Assembly (NCBI GenBank): GCA_031376285.1
Contig: JANMDN010000075.1
Location: 80,388-144,387 of the forward strand
Direction of reading: 5' to 3'
DNA length: 64,000 nt
Origin: JANMDN01 sp031376285
Lineage (GTDB): Bacteria; Actinomycetota; Thermoleophilia; Miltoncostaeales; Miltoncostaeaceae
The notes beneath the pieces were generated by a model. That model made no database searches. It saw only the letters and a list, made by a program, of their open reading frames with translations, and was not told where the DNA came from. This document shows, one piece after another, positions 57,238 through 64,000 of the stretch. The translations under genes were made by a program, and so were the position numbers. Positions within the stretch are counted from its first letter, which is position 1; every line of letters starts with the position of its first letter.

Positions 57238-58284
57238 ATGTCGATTCGGCGCGACCTCCTCGCTCGCCTCTGTGAATGCCACGGCCCGTCAGGCCGTGAG
57301 GACGGCGTCGCGGCGATCGTCGGGGACGAGCTGGCCGCTGCCGGTGCCGAGGTGAGCCGGGACGCGCTCGGCAACCTGTTCGGTCGACGCGACGCCTCCG
57401 GCCCGGACGGTCCCCGGCTGATGCTCGCGGCCCACATGGACGAGATCAGCCTCATGGTCAACCACATCGACGACCGCGGCTTCCTGCGGTTCATCACCGT
57501 CGGGGGTTGGGACGCGCGGACACTCGTCGGCCAGCGCGTGATTGTCCAGGGCCGAAGTCCGCTTGCGGGTATCATCGGGATGACGCCCGTCCATCTCCTC
57601 GACGACGCCGCGCGCAACCGGTCGCCGAAGATCGAGGAGTTGGCGATCGACGTCGGCCTACCCGCAGACCGCGTCCGGGGTCTCGTCCGTGCCGGCGACA
57701 TGGCGACGCGAACCCGCGAGCTGCTCGACCTCGGTGAGCTCATCACGGGCAAGAGCCTCGACGACCGAGTGGGCCTCTACGTCATGGTCGAGGCGTTGCG
57801 GACGACCGTGCCAGGCGCCGTCGAGGTGCACGCCGTCGCCACGACCCAGGAGGAGGTCGGCCTGCGTGGCGCGCGGGTCGCAACGGCGCGCATACGTCCG
57901 GACATCGCCCTCGCAATCGACACCTGCCCGGCCGACGACGGTCCCGGTACGCCGTCAAGCGGCCCGAGCACGCGCCTCGGCAAAGGCGCAGCGATTCGCG
58001 TCATGGACGCGAGCGCGATCTGCGCGCCGTCGGTCGTCGACCTGCTCGTACGCCTCGCCGAGAGGCGCAACATCCCGTTCCAGTTCCACGTCGCAAACCG
58101 CGGCGGAACGGATACCGGTTCGATGCAGCTCGCCGCAGAGGGAGCGCTCGCCGGATGCGTGTCGATCCCGACGCGCTACGTTCACTCCAGCGTCGAGGCC
58201 TGCCACCCCGCCGACATCGAGGCCTCCGTCGCGCTCGTGGCGGCGTTTGTCGAAGAGGCCGGAGCGCTTACGGCCGACGGGTGA
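57238..58284 (+). CDS. M42-family aminopeptidase
   Basis: A 348-residue dinuclear metallopeptidase (glutamyl aminopeptidase/FrvX type). Metal ligands and catalytic residues are seen in LAAHMDEISLMV (His, Asp), SLDDRVGLY, ATTQEEVGLRGA (Glu pair), AIDTCPADD, and the terminal RYVHSSVEACHPADIE. Cytoplasmic members form large dodecamers that trim peptides. ATG at 57238 directly follows the previous stop. It ends four bases from the convergent rhomboid gene. Confidence 0.92.
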   Translation: MSIRRDLLARLCECHGPSGREDGVAAIVGDELAAAGAEVSRDALGNLFGRRDASGPDGPRLMLAAHMDEISLMVNHIDDRGFLRFITVGGWDARTLVGQRVIVQGRSPLAGIIGMTPVHLLDDAARNRSPKIEELAIDVGLPADRVRGLVRAGDMATRTRELLDLGELITGKSLDDRVGLYVMVEALRTTVPGAVEVHAVATTQEEVGLRGARVATARIRPDIALAIDTCPADDGPGTPSSGPSTRLGKGAAIRVMDASAICAPSVVDLLVRLAERRNIPFQFHVANRGGTDTGSMQLAAEGALAGCVSIPTRYVHSSVEACHPADIEASVALVAAFVEEAGALTADG

Positions 58285-58287
58285 CGC

Positions 58288-59154
58288 TCAGGCCGCTGCC
58301 ATGGCCAGGGCCAGCCCGATGGAGCCTCCGAGCACCCCGACGAGCCCGATGATCACCGGCGGTGTGAGCTTGCCGTAGGCGAGGTGACCGCGGCCGTACC
58401 CGCTCAGTACGAACGCCGTGAGCGCCCCGGCAACAATGCCCCCGAGGTGCCCGCCGATCGAGATTCCGGGGAAAACGAACGTAAAGACCAGGTTGATGGC
58501 GAGCACACCGCCGATGCCACCCCCGAGGAGCGAAACGCCCTTGGATCGCTCGAGTACCAGAAGCGCCGCCATCAGTCCGAAGACGCCGCCGGAGGCACCA
58601 ACGGTAAAGCTATTTCGGCCGGTGATCTGATCGACCACAAGCGCTCCGGCGGACCCGCCAAGGACTGACGCCAGGTAGATCGCAATCATCCGGAAGCTGC
58701 CGGCGTAACGCTCGAGGGCGGTCCCCAGGATGTAGAGCATGTACATGTTGAACGCAAGGTGGATGATCCCGGCATGCAGGAATCCGCCGGTGACGAGGCG
58801 CCACCACTCGCCGTCGCCAACCAAGGGACCGAAGAGTGCGCCATCCTGGGCGAGACGCCCCGCGACGCCGCTGTTGATCGGGCTGCCCTGAACGAGCTGG
58901 ATGAGGAATGCCGCGACGTTCAGCCCGATGAGCACCGTGGTCGCGATCGCGGTGTGCGTGCCACCCCGCGCGACGACCTGGCGCAGGTCGCGGACTTTGC
59001 TCTGGCCGCGACAGTCCGGACATCGCATGCCGACCGCTGCCGAGCTCATGCAGTCGGTGCAGATCGGCCGGTCGCAGTTCGAGCACGAGAGGAGTGTCTC
59101 TCGCCCCGGGTGGCGGTAACAGACCGCTCTTGACTCTTTCGTCTCGGTGTCCAC
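58288..59154 (-). CDS. Rhomboid-family intramembrane serine protease with N-terminal zinc finger
   Basis: A 288-residue protein. The N-terminal 50 residues form a B-box-like zinc finger (CYRHPGRETLLSCSNC, ICTDCMSS, RCPDC). The membrane part has six to seven helices with the catalytic Ser in TVGASGGVFGLMAA, the His in ISIGGHLGGIVAG, and the WWRLVTGGFLHAGIIHLAFNMY segment of the family. The zinc-finger/rhomboid fusion is common in actinobacteria. Substrates are unknown. GTG start at 59154. Confidence 0.92.
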   Translation of the reverse strand: MDTETKESRAVCYRHPGRETLLSCSNCDRPICTDCMSSAAVGMRCPDCRGQSKVRDLRQVVARGGTHTAIATTVLIGLNVAAFLIQLVQGSPINSGVAGRLAQDGALFGPLVGDGEWWRLVTGGFLHAGIIHLAFNMYMLYILGTALERYAGSFRMIAIYLASVLGGSAGALVVDQITGRNSFTVGASGGVFGLMAALLVLERSKGVSLLGGGIGGVLAINLVFTFVFPGISIGGHLGGIVAGALTAFVLSGYGRGHLAYGKLTPPVIIGLVGVLGGSIGLALAMAAA

Positions 59155-59223
59155 GGCGACGTAGGGTAGCGATCAAGGGGCTCGCGCGCCGCACGTTCCA
59201 CCCTGATCGATCCGAAAAATGAT

Positions 59224-59245
59224 TTGTGCTACAACTGACGCACAA
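59224..59245 (+). promoter_or_regulatory. Palindromic operator overlapping the antitoxin start
   Basis: TTGTGC (59224-59229) and GCACAA (59240-59245) flank a 10-base spacer; the last A is the first base of the antitoxin ATG. Phd-type antitoxins bind such palindromes to repress their own operon. The placement implies a very short or absent leader. Confidence 0.55.
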
Positions 59246-59535
59246 TGACTTCCTCCGTCGGTGTTCGAGAGCTTCGTCAGAACCTAAGTCGGTACCTCGA
59301 CCTCGTCAAGGCGGGCGAGTCGCTCGTGGTGACCGAACATGGGCACGAAGTTGCACGCCTCGTGCCGTCGGGCCCGGTCGGCGACGCGTACTCCGATCTC
59401 GTTTCGCGCTACGGCGCGACGATGCCGGTGGGTCGGCTCGAAGACTTCGTGAGACCGGCGGCGTCAGGACCAGGAGCGCCGGCTGGGACGACCGACGCCC
59501 ATCTGGACGATATGCGCCGCGACCGACTTGCTTGA
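59245..59535 (+). CDS. Phd/YefM-type antitoxin
   Basis: A 96-residue protein with the Phd N-terminal fold (SVGVRELRQNLSRYLDLVKAGESLVVTEHGHEVARLVPSG) that binds DNA and dimerises, followed by a Pro/Gly-rich segment and a C-terminal helix (DDMRRDRLA) that would cap the toxin. The stop overlaps the PIN gene start. The operator upstream supports autoregulation. Confidence 0.88.
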   Translation: MTSSVGVRELRQNLSRYLDLVKAGESLVVTEHGHEVARLVPSGPVGDAYSDLVSRYGATMPVGRLEDFVRPAASGPGAPAGTTDAHLDDMRRDRLA

Positions 59536-59924
59536 GCGGTCTCTACGTTGACACGAGCGCCATTGGCAGGTTCATGCTTGACGAGCCTGACGCAGGGCTG
59601 ATTCGCCGAGAGTTGGCGCAGTACGGCGAACACGTTTCGAGCGCCATCCTGCGGATTGAACTGCGTCGGGTCGCACTCCGCCAAAACTGCCTCCCAGAAG
59701 CCGATCAGCTCCTCAGCCGTATCGCCCTCGTTCCCCTGGACAATCAATTGCTCTCCGCCGCGGAAACGCTGCAGCCACCCGAGGTCGGCACGCTTGATGC
59801 GATTCACCTTGTCACCGCACTCCGCCTCGCTACTCGCGGCCAAGTCTCGGCGATCCTCACGTTCGATCGCCAGCTCATTCGTGCGGCCACCATCCACGGC
59901 CTCAAGGTGACCTCTCCGAGCTGA
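59532..59924 (+). CDS. PIN-domain ribonuclease toxin (VapC-like)
   Basis: A 130-residue PIN nuclease. The four acidic metal-binding residues are present: Asp in LYVDTSAIG, Glu in ILRIELRRV, Asp in GTLDAIHLVTAL, and Asp in LTFDRQLIRAA. Family members cut tRNA or rRNA at single sites. The TTG at 59532 overlaps the antitoxin TGA (TTGA), so translation is coupled and probably weak, which keeps antitoxin in excess. Confidence 0.88.
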   Translation: MSGLYVDTSAIGRFMLDEPDAGLIRRELAQYGEHVSSAILRIELRRVALRQNCLPEADQLLSRIALVPLDNQLLSAAETLQPPEVGTLDAIHLVTALRLATRGQVSAILTFDRQLIRAATIHGLKVTSPS

Positions 59925-60032
59925 TCCGAAGCGTCTGGGATCGGTTCCAGGGTGGTCCGGATGTCACTCGGCAACGTTGTCGGGTGTGGTCGGGGGTGTA
60001 ACCGTCGGGAGCGTCCTCTAGGGTCGCCGCTA

Positions 60033-61202
60033 GTGGTTTCCGGGAGCAAGTCCGCGGCCGCCGTGCTTGAGCTACGGGGGCTCACGAAGCGCTACCTGCG
60101 CGATGGTCCGGCCGCGGTCGATGGCCTGTCGCTGATCGTGCCTGCCGGCGAGGTCTGCGTCCTGGTGGGCCCGTCCGGGTGCGGCAAGACGACGGCCCTC
60201 AAGATGATCAACCGGCTCATCGAGCCGACCTCCGGCGATGTGCTCCTCGACGGCACGTCCGTTCGTAGTCGACGGCCCGCTCAACTTCGCCGCTCGATCG
60301 GATACGTGATCCAGCAAGTCGGTCTGATGCCGCACCTCACGATCGCGGCGAACATCGCAACCGTCCCGAAGCTTCTCGGCTGGGACCGCGCCGCGATCCG
60401 AGCCCGCACGACGGAGCTCCTCACGCTCATCGGCCTCGACCCACAGGAGTACGCCGACCGCTACCCGGCCGAGCTCTCCGGCGGCCAGCAGCAGCGCGTC
60501 GGGCTCGCCCGTGCGCTCGCGGCTGACCCTCCGCTGATGCTCATGGACGAGCCCTTCTCCGCGGTCGACCCCATCACGCGGGAGCGCCTGCAGAACGACT
60601 TCCTGCGCCTCCAACGAACCGTCGCGAAGACCGTCGTCTTCGTCACGCACGACATCGACGAAGCCGTGAAGATGGCCGACAAGGTCGCCGTGATGCGCGA
60701 CGGTCGCCTGGTCCAGTTCGCGTCGCCCGCGGAGCTCCTCGCAAACCCAGTCGACGACTTCGTCGCCGACTTCGTGGGCGCGGACCGAGCGCTGAAGGGC
60801 CTCAGCCTGACCAGACTCGAGGAGATCGACCTCCTCGACGCGCCGGCAGTCCACGTCGGAGAGCCCGTGGAACGTGTGCGGGAACGGATCGCCGGTGGCA
60901 CGCTGACGCCCATCGATGGGCACGTCATCGTGACCGACCTCAGACGTCGGCCCCTCGATTGGCGACCGGTCGAGGAGATCCTTGGCGGCTCCGATCGTGT
61001 CAGCGAGGCCCAAGCCGGTGGCGCCATGCCACTTGTCGACCAGCTGACCACGCTCCGCGACGGGCTGTCGGCGCTCTTCGAGACGGGAGCTCGCTACGGA
61101 TCGGTCGTCAACACCGAAGGGGCGCTTGTTGGCCTCTTCGACCTCGACCAGATCGTCGATGCCGCGCGCCCCCAGGCGGGACCGATGCCCGGGGTCCTCT
61201 GA
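60033..61202 (+). CDS. Osmoprotectant ABC transporter ATP-binding protein (OpuCA/ProV type)
   Basis: A 389-residue ATPase: Walker A GPSGCGKTTALKM, Q-loop YVIQQVGLMPHLT, signature LSGGQQQRVGLARALA, Walker B LMLMDEPFSAVDP and H-loop FVTHDIDEAV, followed by a ~130-residue tail with paired CBS-like repeats (TLTPIDGHVIVTD, ALVGLFDLDQIVDAA) that sense ionic strength in OpuA-type systems. First gene of a four-gene operon. GTG 60033 is the likely start; GTG 60063 would also keep the ATPase complete. Confidence 0.92.
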   Translation: MVSGSKSAAAVLELRGLTKRYLRDGPAAVDGLSLIVPAGEVCVLVGPSGCGKTTALKMINRLIEPTSGDVLLDGTSVRSRRPAQLRRSIGYVIQQVGLMPHLTIAANIATVPKLLGWDRAAIRARTTELLTLIGLDPQEYADRYPAELSGGQQQRVGLARALAADPPLMLMDEPFSAVDPITRERLQNDFLRLQRTVAKTVVFVTHDIDEAVKMADKVAVMRDGRLVQFASPAELLANPVDDFVADFVGADRALKGLSLTRLEEIDLLDAPAVHVGEPVERVRERIAGGTLTPIDGHVIVTDLRRRPLDWRPVEEILGGSDRVSEAQAGGAMPLVDQLTTLRDGLSALFETGARYGSVVNTEGALVGLFDLDQIVDAARPQAGPMPGVL

Positions 61203-61897
61203 TGGCCAAGGGCGTGATCGAGTGGAGCCAGGACAACCTCGACGACATCCAGGCGGCCTCGATCGAGCACCTGCGCCTCGTGGCGATCTCGATGGCGATC
61301 GCGACCGTGATCGCCCTCCCCGTCGCCATGGCGGTGCGCCGCCGACGGGTCGCGACCTCGCTCGCAAACGGCACGGGCACGTTCCTCTACAACATCCCGA
61401 GTTTGGCCCTCTTCGCACTGCTCGTGCCCCTTGTGGGGATCGGGAGCAGCCCGGCGATCATCGGCCTCGTGATCTACGCGCTCGGCATCATCATCCGAAA
61501 CGCGGTCGTGGGGCTCGAAAGCGTCCCGGCTCACGATCTCGAGGCCGCGCGTGGCATGGGCCTCACGCGGTTTCAGGTGCTCCGGCGCGTCGAGGTCCCC
61601 CGGGCCATTCCGGCGATCATCACCGGCGTACGCCTCGCGACCGTCAGCACCGTCGCAATCGCGACGATCGGGAGCTTCATCGGGGCAGGTGGGCTCGGCA
61701 CGCTGATCTTGCAGAAGGGCATCCAACGCGACCTCTACCTGCCGCCGATCGTTGCCGGCCTTGTCTGCGCGGTGGCGATGGCCATCATCTTCGATCTGGC
61801 GTTCCTTGCCCTGCAGCGCGCACTCACGCCCTGGCTGCGCGTCGGCGGACGCCGAGCGATCCGGATCCGCACACCGCTCGGCGCTGAGGAGAGCTGA
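61202..61897 (+). CDS. Osmoprotectant ABC transporter permease, first subunit
   Basis: A 231-residue BPD-type permease with five to six helices and the EAA coupling loop near GMGLTRFQVLRRVEVPRAIPAI. ATG overlaps the ATPase stop by one base. It contains SFIGAGGLGTLILQKGIQ, typical of OpuCB/OpuCD proteins. Confidence 0.92.
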   Translation: MAKGVIEWSQDNLDDIQAASIEHLRLVAISMAIATVIALPVAMAVRRRRVATSLANGTGTFLYNIPSLALFALLVPLVGIGSSPAIIGLVIYALGIIIRNAVVGLESVPAHDLEAARGMGLTRFQVLRRVEVPRAIPAIITGVRLATVSTVAIATIGSFIGAGGLGTLILQKGIQRDLYLPPIVAGLVCAVAMAIIFDLAFLALQRALTPWLRVGGRRAIRIRTPLGAEES

Positions 61898-61899
61898 CG

Positions 61900-62586
61900 G
61901 TGTCGCTCCTTGCCGACGCATGGCACGAGTTCAACGACCCCCTGAGTGACGGATGGACCCGACTCGGTGAGCATCTTCGGATGTCGATGATCGCCCTCGC
62001 GATCGCCGCGGTCGTCGGTCTCCTGCTCGGGGTCGCGTGCTGGAAGCTCGGACCGGTCGCGGCGTTCGTGGCCATCGGTCTGGGGAATCTCGGTCGAACC
62101 GTACCGACGTTTGCCGTGATGGCCCTGATCCTCGCGCTCTCGTCCATCGGCGAGTGGCCGGCCATCGCGGGCCTCGCGCTCCTCGGCCTGCCCCCGGTGC
62201 TCCTGAACGTCTACACCGGCCTTCAGACAAACGATCCGAAGACCCTCGAGGCCGCGACGGGCGTCGGCTTCGGCCCGATCCGACGACTTGCCCAGGTCGA
62301 GCTTCCCCTGGCGTTGCCGTTCACGTTCGCGGGCCTTCAGAGCGCCGGTGTCCAGATCGTCGCGACCGCGACCCTTGCTGGGGCGATCGGCGCTGGCGGC
62401 CTCGGATCGCTCATCACGGCGGGGCTCAACACGAACCAGAACGACGTCATCCTCGCCGGCGCGATTCCGGTCGTCCTGCTGTCGCTTGTCGTCGAGGCGG
62501 CCCTTGTCGTCGCGACCCGATTTCTTACCCCAACGGGTCTCCGCGTCCGTCGCAGGAGCCCACGAACCAAAGGAATAACCGCATGA
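61900..62586 (+). CDS. Osmoprotectant ABC transporter permease, second subunit
   Basis: A 228-residue paralogue of the first permease, with EAA loop GVGFGPIRRLAQVELPLALP and TLAGAIGAGGLGSLITAGLN. Two distinct permeases plus a soluble binding protein match the OpuC layout. GTG start at 61900, 2 bases after the first permease; TGA overlaps the binding-protein ATG. Confidence 0.92.
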   Translation: MSLLADAWHEFNDPLSDGWTRLGEHLRMSMIALAIAAVVGLLLGVACWKLGPVAAFVAIGLGNLGRTVPTFAVMALILALSSIGEWPAIAGLALLGLPPVLLNVYTGLQTNDPKTLEAATGVGFGPIRRLAQVELPLALPFTFAGLQSAGVQIVATATLAGAIGAGGLGSLITAGLNTNQNDVILAGAIPVVLLSLVVEAALVVATRFLTPTGLRVRRRSPRTKGITA

Positions 62587-63488
62587 CCCAGCGCAGAAGA
62601 GTCCTGTTCGCAGGTGGTACCGCCGCTGTGCTCCTGGCCGGCACCATGGCTTCCGGCGGAGCCGCGGCCGGAACCTCGGTCACCATCGCGGACAAGGGCT
62701 TCACCGAGAGCTTCATCGTGACCCAGGCATACGCCCAGGCACTCAAGGCCAAGGGCTACAAGGTCAAGGTCAAGAGCCTCGCCAGCACCGCGATTGCCGA
62801 CGCGGCCCTCCGTAAGGGAAGCATCGACCTGTATCCGGACTACACGACCACGCTTCTGGTCGACGTGCTCAAGTCCAAGAAACCGCCGAAGGCCGTCGTC
62901 AACCAGGTCAAGGCCATCAGGAAGGGCTACGCCAAGCGCAAGCTCGTCGTCCTCAACGCAGCGCCCTTCAACAACGACAACGAGGTCGCTTGCACTAAAG
63001 CGGCCGTCGACCAGTACAAGCTCACGACGCTCTCGAGCCTCGCGGCCGCGGCACCGAACCTGGTCTACTCGGCAAACCCGGAGCACACCAAGCGCGCCGA
63101 TGGCCTACCGCTCCTCCAAAGCGCCTACGGCATCAACTTCAAGTCGGTCATCCAGGTCGACATCGGCCTCCGGTACAAGCCCGTCGAGGACGGGCAGGCA
63201 CAGTGCGTGTACGCGTTTGGAACCGACCCCAAGATCGCCTCGAACAAACTTGTCGTCCTCAAAGACGACAAGGGACAGTTCCAGGGCGCGGCGTACCAAG
63301 GGATTCCGGTTGTGAGCGCCGCGTACCTGAAGACGGCCCCCGTCGGTTTCAGGGCGACGATCAACCGGGTCAGCGCGCTCCTCACGAGTGACGCCATCCG
63401 TGCCATGAACGCGCAGGTCGACCTCGACAAGGAGGACCCGGAGGACGTCGCCGCGGCCTTCCTGAAGAAGAACGGCCTCGCGAAGTAG
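62583..63488 (+). CDS. Osmoprotectant ABC transporter substrate-binding protein (OpuCC type)
   Basis: A 301-residue exported binding protein. After the signal peptide (VLFAGGTAAVLLAGTMASGG) the mature part begins VTIADKGFTESFIVTQAYAQAL, the signature of the glycine betaine/choline-binding OpuAC-like family, with IDLYPDYTTTLL and DGQAQCVYAFGTDP. No lipobox Cys is seen, so it is secreted rather than a lipoprotein unless the start is elsewhere. The ligand (betaine, choline, carnitine or proline betaine) cannot be fixed from sequence. Confidence 0.9.
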   Translation: MTQRRRVLFAGGTAAVLLAGTMASGGAAAGTSVTIADKGFTESFIVTQAYAQALKAKGYKVKVKSLASTAIADAALRKGSIDLYPDYTTTLLVDVLKSKKPPKAVVNQVKAIRKGYAKRKLVVLNAAPFNNDNEVACTKAAVDQYKLTTLSSLAAAAPNLVYSANPEHTKRADGLPLLQSAYGINFKSVIQVDIGLRYKPVEDGQAQCVYAFGTDPKIASNKLVVLKDDKGQFQGAAYQGIPVVSAAYLKTAPVGFRATINRVSALLTSDAIRAMNAQVDLDKEDPEDVAAAFLKKNGLAK

Positions 63489-63502
63489 AACCGCGTTGCC
63501 GA

Positions 63503-63533
63503 GGTGCGGGTCGCTCTCTGGGCGGCCCGCACC
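63503..63533. terminator. Hairpin between convergent genes
   Basis: GGTGCGGG plus TCGC (63503-63514) pairs with GCGG plus CCCGCACC (63522-63533), a 12-bp stem with one T-G pair and a 7-base loop. It lies 14 bases after the binding-protein stop and just past the ABC-F stop, so it could serve both strands; no U-tract. Confidence 0.6.
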
Positions 63534-63538
63534 CGGCG

Positions 63539-64000
63539 TCAGCCCGCCTGCTCGGCGATTTCCTCCCAGTCGCGAAGTTTCCAGGCCAGCTCCTCCTGCA
63601 ATGTCTGGTACTGGGCACCAAGCTCGCTGATCCGGGCCACGTCGCCCGCCGTCGACGGATCGGCCAGATCAACTTCGATCCCGGCGATCTCCGTTTCGAG
63701 CCGCGTGATCTCGCTCTCCAGACGCTCGACCTGACGCCGTCCCTTCGCCTGAGGCTTCGGGCTCCCGGCCGAAGGCTTGACGCTCGCGGGCTTCGCCTTC
63801 ACCGGCGCCTCGACGACGACCTCAACCTGCGCCGCTCGGGCCTCGACCAGTTCGCGGTAACCGCCATTTCGGATGACGACGCGCTCGTCTTCGATCGCGA
63901 GGGTGTGGGTCGCGACGAGATCAATCAGCGCCCGGTCGTGGGAGATCATGATGACCGTGCCGTCGAAGGCCATGATCGCCTCCTCCAGCGCCTCACGGCT
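63539..64000 (-). CDS. ABC-F family ATPase, C-terminal part (cut by window edge)
   Basis: The last ~153 residues are present. The visible part begins SREALEEAIMAFDG, continues with VIMISHDRALIDLVATHTLAIED (H-loop His of the second ATPase domain), then a Lys/Pro linker and a C-terminal coiled coil (QVERLESEITRLETEIAGIEVDL ... LQEELAWKLRDWEEIAEQ) typical of the Uup/EttA group. ABC-F proteins act on the ribosome E site. Walker A/B lie beyond the edge. Confidence 0.88.
   Translation of the reverse strand, partial: SREALEEAIMAFDGTVIMISHDRALIDLVATHTLAIEDERVVIRNGGYRELVEARAAQVEVVVEAPVKAKPASVKPSAGSPKPQAKGRRQVERLESEITRLETEIAGIEVDLADPSTAGDVARISELGAQYQTLQEELAWKLRDWEEIAEQAG

Overview
The window is about 64 kb of high-GC DNA, densely coded, with many GTG and TTG starts and very frequent 1-4 base start/stop overlaps (ATGA, GTGA, TTGA). 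The gene content points to a free-living aerobic actinobacterium: a PyrR-controlled pyr operon, PdxST, an F420-type LLM oxidoreductase, a LytR_C protein, a LysM/SLT protein, CtaA, a single long RSH enzyme and an actinobacterial-style ParE/ParC pair. A deep lineage such as Thermoleophilia is my guess, not something the sequence proves. No phage module or complete insertion sequence is visible.

Left part (1-9.0 kb): carA (cut by the edge), an isochorismatase-type hydrolase, pyrC, pyrB and pyrR form one minus-strand operon. It is headed by a PyrR-binding RNA loop that contains the Shine-Dalgarno of a 14-codon leader ORF. Upstream lie rnz, three phased palindromes, an anchored barnase-like RNase with a barstar partner, a phosphoesterase and tRNA-Arg(CCG). 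A DUF4143-type AAA ATPase with three 33-bp operator-like repeats sits between the tRNA and a decayed copy of its 3' half, which looks like a 1.8-kb tRNA-borne islet.

9.0-19 kb: a secreted thioredoxin-like gene with an in-frame TGA at the first position of its CxxC motif (a candidate selenoprotein); a MoaD/ThiS-like carrier plus threonine-synthase-family gene behind a SAM-I riboswitch; two zinc-ribbon proteins, one ending in a SPOR-like domain; a glutaredoxin; hyuA/hyuB with an 18-bp hairpin over the hyuA start; and a LytR_C protein.

19-43.5 kb: mainly minus-strand housekeeping runs: ubiB-like kinase, recJ and rsh; yajC and secDF; then LLM oxidoreductase, ligD, a secreted protein, an RpiR regulator, pdxS, pdxT, yebC, ruvC, ruvA and ruvB. 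A PAP2 protein and a GT4 glycosyltransferase lie on the plus strand. Palindromic TGTCAGGCACC-type repeats fill the gap between the glycosyltransferase and ruvB, and a related 125-bp element occurs near 41.9 and 48.3 kb in opposite orientation.

43.5-64 kb: an MFS exporter, parC/parE, a five-LysM transglycosylase, a CopC-CopD fusion, ctaA, a DksA/TraR-type protein, a drug-type ABC exporter followed by an O-methyltransferase, a secreted glucosaminidase-like protein and an M42 peptidase, a rhomboid protease, a Phd/PIN toxin-antitoxin pair, a complete OpuC-type osmoprotectant ABC transporter, and the C-terminus of an ABC-F protein at the right edge.
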